A stretch of 35,279 bases of DNA from contig JAKLLM010000004.1 in assembly GCA_023150125.1 (NCBI GenBank), positions 1-35,279 on the forward strand, given 5' to 3'. How positions within the stretch are numbered: the first letter of the stretch is position 1; every line of letters begins with the position of its first letter. The translations under genes and the position numbers were made by a program. The notes beneath the pieces are model-generated. The model was not told where the DNA came from and searched no databases. It was given only the letters and a program-made list of their open reading frames with translations. This DNA is from Zoogloea sp. GTDB lineage: Bacteria; Pseudomonadota; Gammaproteobacteria; Burkholderiales; Rhodocyclaceae. This document shows, in pieces, positions 1 to 7,455 of this stretch.

Positions 1-1
1 C

Positions 2-550
2 TTCCGCAGCGGCACGGTGGGGCAGTTCCTCCCCGGCCTGCAGCATCGGCTGCTGCCAGTGCCGGGCATCGCAGCGGGCGGCATGCTCCACGTGAAGGGC
101 CCCAACCTGATGTCCGGCTACCTGCGCTTCGAGAACCCCGGCGTGCTGCAGGCGCCCGTGTCGGCGGCCGGAGAGGGCTGGTACGAGACCGGCGACGTGG
201 TCGACGTGGACGCCGACGGCTTCGTGAAGATCGTCGGCCGGGTCAAGCGCTTCGCCAAGGTGGCCGGCGAGATGGTGTCGCTGGAGGCCGTCGAGAAGCT
301 CGCCGCCGCCGCCTCGCCCGGCGCCGCCCACGCTGCGTCGACCCAGCCCGACGCCAGCCGCGGCGAGACCATCCTGCTGTTCTCGACCGACCCGCAGCTC
401 ACCCGCGAGCGTCTGCAGACGGCCGCCCGCGACGGGGGCTGGCCCGAGATCGCGGTGCCGCGGCGGATCATCCAGGTCGACGCCCTGCCACTGCTCGGCA
501 CCGGCAAGATCGACTACGTCACCCTCAAACAGATGGCCGAGAAGGCCTGA
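2..550 (+). CDS. Acyl-ACP synthetase / AMP-ligase, Aas-type (C-terminal part)
   Basis: The gene enters from the left edge already in frame, so only about 182 C-terminal residues are present. The visible part is the end of an ANL-superfamily adenylating enzyme: GWYETGDVV gives the conserved TGD aspartate, [26 protein letters not shown] is the A8 hinge with the Aas-style R-KRFAK-GEMVSLE signature, and LGTGKIDY carries the A10 catalytic lysine. This matches the ligase domain of Aas (2-acylglycerophosphoethanolamine acyltransferase/acyl-ACP synthetase), which activates fatty acids with ATP for transfer to ACP and then to lysophospholipid. In Aas this domain is normally fused behind MFS and PlsC domains; here those are encoded separately at 3145-5022. 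Fifteen bases separate its stop from the next gene, suggesting one operon. The N-terminus is unseen, so a further fused domain upstream cannot be excluded. Confidence 0.85.
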   Translation, partial: FRSGTVGQFLPGLQHRLLPVPGIAAGGMLHVKGPNLMSGYLRFENPGVLQAPVSAAGEGWYETGDVVDVDADGFVKIVGRVKRFAKVAGEMVSLEAVEKLAAAASPGAAHAASTQPDASRGETILLFSTDPQLTRERLQTAARDGGWPEIAVPRRIIQVDALPLLGTGKIDYVTLKQMAEKA

Positions 551-565
551 ACCCGGAGGCACGCC

Positions 566-1390
566 ATGAACCAAACCCTCGCCGCGCTGCTGCTCGCGCC
601 TGTCATCGCCACCGGCTGCGCCACCTGGTTCGACCAGGGCAGGCAGGCCCAGCGCGCCACGGTGGTCGATTACCTCTACCCGAAGGGCGAGCAGCCGACG
701 CTCACCCCGAGCACCCCCGAGCTGAAGCTGCCCCTGCGGGTCGGCATCGCCTTCGTGCCCGGCGAGCGCGCCGCCGATCTGCCCGAGGCCGAGCGCGAAC
801 GCCTGCTGCGCAAGGTGAAGGACGCCTTCGCCAGCCGGCCCTACATCGCCGCCATCGAGGTGATCCCCACCACCTACCTGCGCGCCCGCGGCGGTTTCGA
901 CAACCTCCAGCAGGCGGCGCAGATGTTCAACGTGGAGGTGGTGGCGCTGCTGTCCTACGACCAGGTGCAGTTCAGCGACAGCAACCGGCTGTCGGTCTTC
1001 TACTGGACCATCGTCGGCGGCTATTTCGTGAATGGCAGCCAGTACGACGTGAACACCCTCGTCGACGCCTCGGTGTTCGACGTGAAGAGCCGCCAACTGC
1101 TGTTCCGCGCGCCCGGCTCCAGCCAGATCAAGGGCAGCTCGCCGCTGGTGAAGTTCAGCGAGGCCTCCCGCGAGGCCCGTGGCGAAGGCTACCGGCAGGC
1201 CATCGACACGCTGATCCCGCAGCTCGACGCCCAGCTCGAGAACTTCAAGGTCAGGGTGAAGGAAGAAAAAGTCGCCCATGTGGTGAACAAACCCGGCTAC
1301 AGCGGTGGCGGTGCAAGCGATCTCGCCGGCCTCGGCCTGTTCGGCGTGCTGGCGGCGCTGGCTGCCCTGCGCAAGCGCCGTGTCGGCTGA
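566..1390 (+). CDS. Rhombotarget lipoprotein (GlyGly-CTERM substrate)
   Basis: This 274-residue protein starts at an ATG behind GGAGG. Its N-terminus is a lipoprotein signal (hydrophobic stretch ending ATGC, with Cys18 as the lipidation site). Its C-terminus is a GlyGly-CTERM tripartite signal: a Gly-rich stretch (YSGGGASD), one hydrophobic helix (LAGLGLFGVLAALAAL) and a basic end (RKRRVG). GlyGly-CTERM tails are cleaved by rhombosortase, and the next gene is exactly that enzyme, overlapping this one by 11 nt. This is the arrangement of the rhombotarget-lipoprotein family, where a dedicated substrate sits beside its protease. The body of about 220 residues resembles an envelope lipoprotein but shows no enzymatic motif I recognise. 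The double signal implies an N-terminally lipidated protein that is also processed, and perhaps re-anchored, at its C-terminus. Confidence 0.85.
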   Translation: MNQTLAALLLAPVIATGCATWFDQGRQAQRATVVDYLYPKGEQPTLTPSTPELKLPLRVGIAFVPGERAADLPEAERERLLRKVKDAFASRPYIAAIEVIPTTYLRARGGFDNLQQAAQMFNVEVVALLSYDQVQFSDSNRLSVFYWTIVGGYFVNGSQYDVNTLVDASVFDVKSRQLLFRAPGSSQIKGSSPLVKFSEASREARGEGYRQAIDTLIPQLDAQLENFKVRVKEEKVAHVVNKPGYSGGGASDLAGLGLFGVLAALAALRKRRVG

Positions 1391-1919
1391 ACGCCTGCTG
1401 CTGGGCTTGCTGGCCATGCTTCTCGTCACCGCCAACCTGCTGCCCGGCGACGCCGTCGAATGGCGCCGCGGAGCCATCGGCCACGATGAGCCGTGGCGGC
1501 TGTGGACCGGCCAGTTCTGCCACTGGTCGGGGCTGCACCTGGCCGGCAACCTGGCCGCCGCCGCGGCCATCGGAGTGATCATCGGCAGGCCCGTCCGCCG
1601 CTGGCTGGCCGCGCTGCCGCTCGTCGCCCCGCTGCTGTCGCTGTTCCTGCTGGTGGCTGCGCCCGGGCTGGAAAGCTACCGCGGGCTGTCGGGGCTGGTC
1701 GGCGTGCTGGTCGCCGCTGCAGTGGTCGAGGGCGGCACGCCCGGCCGGCTGCTCGGCATCGTCTATCTTGGCAAGCTGGTTTTCGACGCCGCCACCGGCA
1801 GCGGGTCGGCGCTGCTGCCGGCCGGCATCGGCGTCACCTGGGCGGCCCACCTCGGCGGCCTGCTGATCGGCGCCGCGCTGGCCGTGGCTTTCCGCATTCA
1901 TGACAGGCGCCCGCGATGA
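1380..1919 (+). CDS. rrtA: Rhombosortase (rhomboid-family intramembrane protease)
   Basis: I place the start at GTG 1380, inside the last codons of the lipoprotein gene, giving 179 residues; the frame stays open further upstream, but that part would read through the neighbour's sequence. The protein has about six hydrophobic segments. Rhomboid catalytic features are visible: RGLSGLVG with the nucleophile Ser104, and WAAHLGGLLIG with His157 in the last helix. HWSGLHLAGNL near residues 44-54 is the conserved early His/Asn motif. The short size and this motif set match rhombosortase, which cleaves GlyGly-CTERM tails in the inner membrane. The target is the adjacent lipoprotein and possibly other proteins elsewhere in the genome. 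The stop overlaps the next ATG (ATGA), so translation is likely coupled. An alternative internal start is ATG 1416. Confidence 0.87.
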   Translation: MSAERLLLGLLAMLLVTANLLPGDAVEWRRGAIGHDEPWRLWTGQFCHWSGLHLAGNLAAAAAIGVIIGRPVRRWLAALPLVAPLLSLFLLVAAPGLESYRGLSGLVGVLVAAAVVEGGTPGRLLGIVYLGKLVFDAATGSGSALLPAGIGVTWAAHLGGLLIGAALAVAFRIHDRRPR

Positions 1920-3148
1920 AGCGCCGTAGCTTCCTGTCCGGCGCGGTGGGCGCCGCCATCCTTGGCCTCGGCGGCAGCGTGTTCGCCCGCCAGCAGCTGT
2001 GGAACCCCTGCCACGCGGCCCTGCCGCCCGCCATCGCCGGGCACGACATCGTCCGCGCCGCCTGGGACGGCATCGATGCAGCCCAGGTGTGGGACTGCCA
2101 TGCCCACCTGGCCGGCATCGGCGACGGGGGCAGCGGCATCCGGATCAACCCGCGCATGTTGAGCCCGCTGCACCCCACCGAATACCTGCAGCGCCTGTTC
2201 TACCTGAATGCCGGCTGCGCCCACCAGGCGCCGGGCCGGGTAGACCAGAGCTACCTGGAACGCCTGCACAACCTCGCCGACGGCATGCAGCCGGGCTTCA
2301 AGCTGCTGCTCTTCGCCTTCGAGCAGACCCACGACCGCGCCGGCCGGCCGCACCCCGAGCTCACCGCCTTCCACGTCCCCAACCACCACGCCCGCGACGT
2401 GGCCCGGGCCCACCCGGCCTACTTCGAGTGGGCCTGCTCGATCCATCCGCTGCGCGAGGATTGCGTGGAGGCCCTCGAAGACGCCGCCCGCGACGGCGCC
2501 CGGGCAGTCAAGTGGCTGCCGCCGGCGATGGGCATCGACCCAGCCACGCCGGCCTGCGACCGTTTCTACCGCGCCCTGGCCCGCCTCGACCTGCCGCTGA
2601 TCACCCACGCCGGCGAAGAAAAGGCCGTCCACGGCGCCGGCGAAGCCGGCTGGGGCAACCCGCTGCGCCTGCGCCGGGCCCTCGACCACGGCGTGCGGGT
2701 GGTGGTCGCCCACTGCGCCAGCCTCGGCGACGACCACGACGAAGACCGCGGCCAACACGGCCCGCGGGTGTCCAGCTTCAGCCTGTTCACCCGCTTGATG
2801 GGCGAAGCCCGCTACGAAGGCCGCCTGTTCGGCGACATCTCGGCGATCACCCTACGCAACCGCCAGCTGTCCACCCTGCGCCAGCTGATCGAACGGGACG
2901 ACTGGCACCCGCGCCTGCTGTTCGGCACCGATTACCCACTGCCCGGCATCCTGCCGCTGGTCTCGCTGTGCCGGCTGGCCGCCGAGAAGCTGCTGCCCGA
3001 GGCCGCGCTGCCGGTGCTCGAAACATTGCGCGAACACAATCCGCTGCTCTTCGACTTCGTGCTCAAGCGCCAGCTCCGCGCCGGCCGCCGGCACCTCGCC
3101 GCCAGCATCTTCGAGACACGCCGCATCTTCGATCGGAAATCTGCATGA
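1916..3148 (+). CDS. Tat-exported amidohydrolase-family metal-dependent hydrolase
   Basis: This 410-residue protein begins with a twin-arginine signal (KRRSFLSGA followed by a hydrophobic stretch to about residue 25), so it probably folds in the cytoplasm and works outside the inner membrane. The rest is a TIM-barrel amidohydrolase (amidohydrolase_2 type). Visible metal-site motifs are CHAH (His62, His64), THAGEE (His231), VVAHCAS (His266) and FGTDYPLP (Asp339). The substrate cannot be read from sequence. It overlaps both neighbours by ATGA, linking it translationally to rhombosortase upstream and to the LplT-PlsC fusion downstream. That position suggests a role in the same envelope protein or lipid process, but this is inference. 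Family members include decarboxylases and lactonases as well as amidases. Confidence 0.8.
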   Translation: MKRRSFLSGAVGAAILGLGGSVFARQQLWNPCHAALPPAIAGHDIVRAAWDGIDAAQVWDCHAHLAGIGDGGSGIRINPRMLSPLHPTEYLQRLFYLNAGCAHQAPGRVDQSYLERLHNLADGMQPGFKLLLFAFEQTHDRAGRPHPELTAFHVPNHHARDVARAHPAYFEWACSIHPLREDCVEALEDAARDGARAVKWLPPAMGIDPATPACDRFYRALARLDLPLITHAGEEKAVHGAGEAGWGNPLRLRRALDHGVRVVVAHCASLGDDHDEDRGQHGPRVSSFSLFTRLMGEARYEGRLFGDISAITLRNRQLSTLRQLIERDDWHPRLLFGTDYPLPGILPLVSLCRLAAEKLLPEAALPVLETLREHNPLLFDFVLKRQLRAGRRHLAASIFETRRIFDRKSA

Positions 3149-5022
3149 GCCAATTCCGCCTCCTCCGCGAACGACGTTTCCGGCCCTTCTTCCTGACCCA
3201 GTTCCTGGGCGCCTTCAACGACAACCTGTTCAAGAACGCGCTGGTGGTGCTGCTCACCTTCCAGGCGGCGAGCTGGACGACGATCGCGCCGGCGCTGCTG
3301 GCCAACCTGGCGGCGGGCATCTTCATCCTGCCCTTCTTCCTGTTCTCGGCCACCGCCGGCCAGCTCGCCGACAAATACGACAAGGCGCGCCTGACCCGCC
3401 TCGTGAAGGTGCTGGAAATCGCCATCATGCTGGTCGCGCTGGCCGGCTTCGTGCTGCACAGCCTGGCGGTGCTGCTGGGCGCGCTGTTCCTGCTGGGCTG
3501 CCACTCGACCCTGTTCGGGCCGGTCAAGTACGCGCTGCTGCCCCAGCATCTCCACGAGGACGAGCTGGTCGGCGGCAACGCGCTGGTCGAAGCCGGCACC
3601 TTCGTGGCGATCCTGCTCGGCACGCTGGCCGGCGGAATGCTCGCGGCGGCCGAGCACGGCGCGCTGTGGATCGCCGCCGCCGGCCTGATGGTGGCCCTCG
3701 CCGGCTACCTCACGAGCCGCGGCGTGCCGCCCGCCCCGGCGCCGGAACCCGGCCTCAAGGTCAATCCCAACCCACTCACCGAAACCTGGCGCAACATCGG
3801 CTTCGCCCGCGAGAACCAGCCGGTGTATCTGGCGATCCTCGGCATCTCGTGGTTCTGGCTCTACGGCGCGCTGTTTCTGGCCCAGTTTCCGGCCTATGCC
3901 AAGAGCGTGATCGGCGGTGGCGAAGGCACGGTGACGCTGCTGCTCGCCACCTTCACGGTGGGCATCGGCCTCGGCTCGCTGCTGTGCGAAAAGCTCTCGG
4001 GCGGGCAGATCGAGATCGGCCTGGTGCCCTTCGGCTCGATCGGCCTGACGATCTTCGGGCTGGACCTGGCCTTCGCCTCGCCGGCCGGCCTGCCGGCGGG
4101 GGCACCGCTGGCGGTCGCCGAGGTGCTCGCCCAGCCGGGCGTCGTCCGGGTGCTGGTTGCGCTGCTGATGCTGGGGGTGTTCGGCGGCTTCTTCATCGTG
4201 CCGCTCTACGCGATGATGCAGAGCCGTTCGGCGGCGGCGCATCGGGCCCGGGTGATCGCCGCCAACAACATCATGAACGCCCTGTTCATGGTGGCCGGCG
4301 CCCTGGCTGCCGGTGGCCTGCTGAGCGCCGGGTTGTCGATCCCGGCGCTGTTCGGCGTGGCCGCGGTGATGAACGCTGCGGTGGCGGTGTATATCTACCG
4401 GCTGGTGCCGGAGTTCCTGCTGCGTTTCATCGTCTGGATGCTGATCCACACGGTATACCGCCTGCGCACCCGCGGCCTCGAGCACATCCCCGAGGACGGC
4501 CCGGCGGTGCTGGTCTGCAACCACGTGAGCTTCGTCGACGCGCTGGTGATCTCGGCGGCGTGCCGGCGGCCGATCCGCTTCGTGATGGACCACCGGATCT
4601 TCCGCTGGCCGGTGCTGTCGTTCGTGTTCCGCCACAGCCGGGCGATCCCCATCGCGCCCGCCAAGGAGGATGCGGCGATGATGGAGGCGGCCTTCGCCGA
4701 GGTCTCCAGCGCCCTCGCGGCGGGCGAGCTGGTCGGGCTGTTTCCGGAGGGGCGGATCACCTTCGACGGTGAGATCTCGCCCTTCAGGCCGGGCATCACG
4801 CGCATCCTGGATGCCAACCCGGTGCCGGTCGTGCCGATGGCGCTACGCGGGATGTGGGGCAGCATGTTCTCGCGCAAGGACGGCCCGGCCCTGAGCCGCC
4901 CGCTGCGCCGCGGCCTGTTCAGCCGGATCGAACTGGCCGTCGGCCCGGCCCTGCCCCCGGAGCGCATCTGCCTGCCGGGCCTGCAGCTCCAGGTGGCGGA
5001 GCTGCGGGGCGACTGGAAATAG
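3145..5022 (+). CDS. MFS lysophospholipid transporter fused to PlsC acyltransferase (LplT-PlsC)
   Basis: This 625-residue protein starts at an ATG overlapping the previous stop. Residues 1 to about 420 form a 12-helix MFS transporter with the LplT-like N-terminus FLGAFNDNLFKNALVVLL. From about residue 430 a PlsC acyltransferase domain follows, with the NHVSFVD block (catalytic His460 and Asp465) and FPEGRIT (Glu535-Gly536-Arg537). LplT flips lyso-phosphatidylethanolamine inward, and the PlsC part would reacylate it with acyl-ACP supplied by the ligase at 2-550. Many bacteria fuse all three domains in one Aas protein of about 1100 residues; here the ligase is a separate upstream gene, with three sorting-related genes between. 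The same frame stays open far upstream, but that stretch is antiphase to the amidohydrolase and is not coding. Confidence 0.9.
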   Translation: MSQFRLLRERRFRPFFLTQFLGAFNDNLFKNALVVLLTFQAASWTTIAPALLANLAAGIFILPFFLFSATAGQLADKYDKARLTRLVKVLEIAIMLVALAGFVLHSLAVLLGALFLLGCHSTLFGPVKYALLPQHLHEDELVGGNALVEAGTFVAILLGTLAGGMLAAAEHGALWIAAAGLMVALAGYLTSRGVPPAPAPEPGLKVNPNPLTETWRNIGFARENQPVYLAILGISWFWLYGALFLAQFPAYAKSVIGGGEGTVTLLLATFTVGIGLGSLLCEKLSGGQIEIGLVPFGSIGLTIFGLDLAFASPAGLPAGAPLAVAEVLAQPGVVRVLVALLMLGVFGGFFIVPLYAMMQSRSAAAHRARVIAANNIMNALFMVAGALAAGGLLSAGLSIPALFGVAAVMNAAVAVYIYRLVPEFLLRFIVWMLIHTVYRLRTRGLEHIPEDGPAVLVCNHVSFVDALVISAACRRPIRFVMDHRIFRWPVLSFVFRHSRAIPIAPAKEDAAMMEAAFAEVSSALAAGELVGLFPEGRITFDGEISPFRPGITRILDANPVPVVPMALRGMWGSMFSRKDGPALSRPLRRGLFSRIELAVGPALPPERICLPGLQLQVAELRGDWK

Positions 5023-5029
5023 GCCTCGT

Positions 5030-5623
5030 TCAGCCCGGGCTCAGGGCGCCGAGCGAGGCTTCGGCACGCTCGAGCCGCGCGGCGAGCCGCGGACGCACCG
5101 TCAGCATCGCAAAGCCGATGCCGGCCAGCGTCAGCCCGGCGAACAAGCCCATGAAGCCGGTGTACCCCAGCATCGCGGCAACCGGCTTGGCGACACCGAC
5201 GAAGGCGGCGTAAAGCCACGACGTGGCGCTGATCGCACCGAAGATGACCGGCATCAGAGCGGCCTGCTGGGGGTCGGCCTGGGGCGTCGCCATCCGCGGG
5301 AACGCGATCAGGTGCAGGCCCAGGCTGTTGACGGTCAGGACCGTCACCACGCTCAGCTTGGCCAGCAGCTTGGGCTTGGTGGCCAGCAGCTCGGTGTCGA
5401 AGCCGGTATCCATGCCGATCACCGCCAGGCCGGTGATCCACAGCACGACCAGGGCAAGGGTGGCCACCGAGGCAGCCCTGCCCAGCATGTTCATGTCGAT
5501 GCGATCCCGCGCAAAGATCGCGAAATCGCCAAAGGCTACCGCCACTGCGCCGATGGCCAGCGCGAGTACATGCAGATAGATTGCCAGCATCCTGACAATG
5601 GTAAGGAAGTCGGGGTTTTCCAT
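5030..5623 (-). CDS. Integral membrane protein of unknown function
   Basis: I chose the ATG at 5623, which has AGGA about nine bases upstream; the frame remains open beyond it but would run into the neighbouring sensor gene. The 197-residue product is almost entirely hydrophobic, with about five likely membrane segments (near residues 8-30, 48-70, 85-105, 125-148 and 152-178) and an Arg-rich cytoplasmic tail. I do not recognise the family. It lies 8 bp downstream of the haem c sensor gene and is probably cotranscribed with it, so a partner or output of that sensor is possible. Its 3' end converges on the LplT-PlsC gene with only 7 bp between the stops. Confidence 0.7.
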   Translation of the reverse strand: MENPDFLTIVRMLAIYLHVLALAIGAVAVAFGDFAIFARDRIDMNMLGRAASVATLALVVLWITGLAVIGMDTGFDTELLATKPKLLAKLSVVTVLTVNSLGLHLIAFPRMATPQADPQQAALMPVIFGAISATSWLYAAFVGVAKPVAAMLGYTGFMGLFAGLTLAGIGFAMLTVRPRLAARLERAEASLGALSPG

Positions 5624-5631
5624 GATGGTCC

Positions 5632-6600
5632 TCAGCGTTTGTTCAGACGGCGGTAGAGATAGTCGATGGACGTATGCATCGCCTTCACGGCGGTGTTGAG
5701 TTCGTGGATCTCGTTGCGGGAGACATGCTCGCCCTCGATGAAATCCACCTTTTCGACCTGCGCACCCGGTTCGGAATTGGCCGCCGCCAGCGCGAACTCG
5801 CGCACCCGGCGTACCGGCACGATCACCTGCTGGCGGATGAACACCAGCAGGCCGGCAACCCCCAGGCCCATCGCGGCGAGGGCCATCCACACCTGGTTGT
5901 CGAAGCGCTGCACGAAGTCGGCGAGGCTGAATTCCAGCGGGATCGCCACACTGATCACGCCAGCCAGCTTGCCCTCCTCATAGCCGTAGCCCTGGGGCCC
6001 GGGATACAGCGCGGTGACGGCCGCCGGCGCCGCTGCGGGGGAACCGTGGCAGCGCATGCAGCCCTTGTCGGCCACCAGCCGGCGGGCATACAGCAGCTGG
6101 CCGCCGCGTACCTCGCTGTATTCGGAGGCGCCAGATTCGCGGATCGCGTTCATCGCGACCTTGTCGAACTCGCTCGGCGCGTTGTTGGGGTTCATGTAGC
6201 GGTCGGACGTCATGCGGAACTTTGCCTTCGCCGGCGAGGCGATCGTGATGTCGGACAGTTCCCGCTGCACCAGGGCCGGATTCTTGCGGTGAAAGGCCGC
6301 CGCGTTGGGCGCGGTGGTGGAATCATTTGCCCCCTGGGCCGTCGAGAGCTCCCGCTCGAGGAAGCTGCCGACCTCGAGCTTCGGGTCGCGGGGGTCGTCC
6401 TTCACCCAGATGCCCCGGTAGCGGCTCGCCCATTGCCCGAAGTTATCCACCATGTCGGCCACGGTCCGCGCCTGGTTGCGGGTTTCGCTGACATAGACGG
6501 ACGATCCGACCAGATAGCTGGCCACGGCAGCAATACATGCCAGGCCGATCAGCAATACGATGAATTGAAATGAAAGGGAGAGCTTCTTGAAGGCAGTCAT
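5632..6600 (-). CDS. DUF3365 haem c sensor protein with membrane anchor
   Basis: The 322-residue product starts at ATG 6600, 11 bp after the upstream stop; a TTG at 6615 is the alternative. A hydrophobic helix near residues 8-30 is followed by a periplasmic domain of about 180 residues containing GCMRCHGSP, a single CxxCH haem c site. This is the DUF3365 (Tll0287-like) haem-sensor layout, also supported by SEYSEVRGGQLLYARRL just before the haem motif. A second membrane helix (WMALAAMGLGVAGLLVFI) leads into a HAMP-like cytoplasmic segment. There is no kinase, cyclase or methyl-accepting domain after it, so output must pass through a partner. The degenerate receiver protein upstream and the membrane protein downstream are the obvious candidates. 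Confidence 0.82.
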   Translation of the reverse strand: MTAFKKLSLSFQFIVLLIGLACIAAVASYLVGSSVYVSETRNQARTVADMVDNFGQWASRYRGIWVKDDPRDPKLEVGSFLERELSTAQGANDSTTAPNAAAFHRKNPALVQRELSDITIASPAKAKFRMTSDRYMNPNNAPSEFDKVAMNAIRESGASEYSEVRGGQLLYARRLVADKGCMRCHGSPAAAPAAVTALYPGPQGYGYEEGKLAGVISVAIPLEFSLADFVQRFDNQVWMALAAMGLGVAGLLVFIRQQVIVPVRRVREFALAAANSEPGAQVEKVDFIEGEHVSRNEIHELNTAVKAMHTSIDYLYRRLNKR

Positions 6601-6611
6601 GGCAATTGGAA

Positions 6612-7205
6612 TCAATCCAGCAATTCGGCAAGGAAATCGGCGCGGGCTTTGTCACCGCTCACGTGGGCGGCCACGGCCTGGGTGAATACATCGACGGCAA
6701 TACCACCGGGGTATTTCGGATAGAGATCGTCCAGCACGTCGTCGATCATCATGCTGGCCACTGGCCCGGCATATTTCTTCAATATGATCCGGGCCCGTTC
6801 TATGACGATGTCTATTTCCGGAAGCGGCCGCTCGAGCGCCCCTGGCAGCCCCGAGCTCGTCACCGCATTACCGACCGATTTGAGCGCATCCAGAATTGCC
6901 GTCGCGGTGCGGCTGATCGATGCCGTCGCACCGGAAGCCGTCGCCACCCCTTCCATGCCCGACATGATCGAGCTCGTCATCAGGAACAGGGGGGTCGAGA
7001 TCCCGTGCCGACGCATCTGGCGCCCCAGCCGGAACCCGCTGCCGCCATTGGCCAGCGGAGCCGCATCACAAAACACCGCGCCATACCTGAACGCCGCGCA
7101 CAGGCTCAGGGCCTCGTCCGCCGAATTGGTCACCTTGGCCACCTTGGCCAGACCTGGCGGAACGATTGCGGCATCGTTGGTAACGAACAGAATCGCTGTC
7201 GTCAT
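6612..7205 (-). CDS. Degenerate receiver-domain protein with C-terminal helical domain
   Basis: This 197-residue protein starts at ATG 7205 behind GGGAT. Residues 1 to about 115 look like a CheY-type receiver: TAILFVTND, then GAVFCDAAP with Asp47 at the phosphoacceptor position, then TPLFLMTSS with the switch Thr/Ser. The usual lysine of the KP motif is replaced (GATASISRT), so phosphorylation may be lost or altered. The C-terminal part of about 70 residues (ILKKYAGPVASMMIDDVL through DKARADFLAEL) resembles a small helical domain found at the C-terminus of some bacterial Ser/Thr kinases (DUF8082-like); that assignment is tentative. It leads a minus-strand operon with the haem c sensor and a membrane protein, and a palindromic control region lies directly upstream. 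Confidence 0.7.
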   Translation of the reverse strand: MTTAILFVTNDAAIVPPGLAKVAKVTNSADEALSLCAAFRYGAVFCDAAPLANGGSGFRLGRQMRRHGISTPLFLMTSSIMSGMEGVATASGATASISRTATAILDALKSVGNAVTSSGLPGALERPLPEIDIVIERARIILKKYAGPVASMMIDDVLDDLYPKYPGGIAVDVFTQAVAAHVSGDKARADFLAELLD

Positions 7206-7276
7206 CGGAAATCCCGGCTCGCATCTCAATGACACATAAGCGCGCGAATACCGAAAGCGCGCATACCCGTTTTGGG

Positions 7277-7318
7277 TCAGATATCTGAAATACAATCTGA
7301 CATATGAATTGTCAGATT
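7277..7318. promoter_or_regulatory. Palindromic operator-like cluster upstream of the receiver gene
   Basis: Four copies of one hexamer and its complement lie within 42 bp. TCAGATATCTGA at 7277-7288 is a perfect 12-bp palindrome. AATCTGAC at 7294-7301 pairs with GTCAGATT at 7311-7318 across a 9-base spacer. Half-sites therefore start at 7277, 7283, 7295 and 7312. The cluster is 70-110 bp upstream of the receiver-sensor operon start and lies beyond the yaeQ terminator, so it most likely regulates the operon. I do not recognise the regulator. Confidence 0.55.
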
Positions 7319-7338
7319 ATGCTAAATACCCGAAGAAA

Positions 7339-7358
7339 AGCCGCTATTCAAAGCGGCT
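7339..7358 (-). terminator. Rho-independent terminator of yaeQ
   Basis: AGCCGCT and AGCGGCT form a 7-bp stem with a 6-base loop. On the minus strand the stem is followed by TTTTCTTC, placing the terminator about 100 bases after the yaeQ stop. Confidence 0.7.
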
Positions 7359-7401
7359 CCTCTTGTGACGCAATTCACAATGTGGCAGTGATGGATTTCC
7401 A

Positions 7402-7442
7402 CCCACCCGGAATGGGCATTTAATTGCCCGGAGTGGGTATTT
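7402..7442. repeat. Two 21-bp-spaced direct repeats with overlapping hairpin
   Basis: GGAATGGGCATTT at 7409 and GGAGTGGGTATTT at 7430 are near-identical and exactly 21 bp apart. The same bases can form a hairpin, with CCCACCCGG at 7402-7410 pairing with CCGGAGTGGG at 7428-7437 across one bulge. The site lies in the 3' region of yaeQ ahead of its terminator. It could stabilise the transcript end or be a protein-binding site. Confidence 0.4.
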
Positions 7443-7455
7443 GGAGGGGTGTCCG

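Noticed and set aside
1999-3144. N-terminal extension of the LplT-PlsC fusion through the amidohydrolase region
   Set aside because: The extension is Arg/Pro-rich out-of-frame translation of the amidohydrolase gene; ATG 3145 gives a standard MFS N-terminus.
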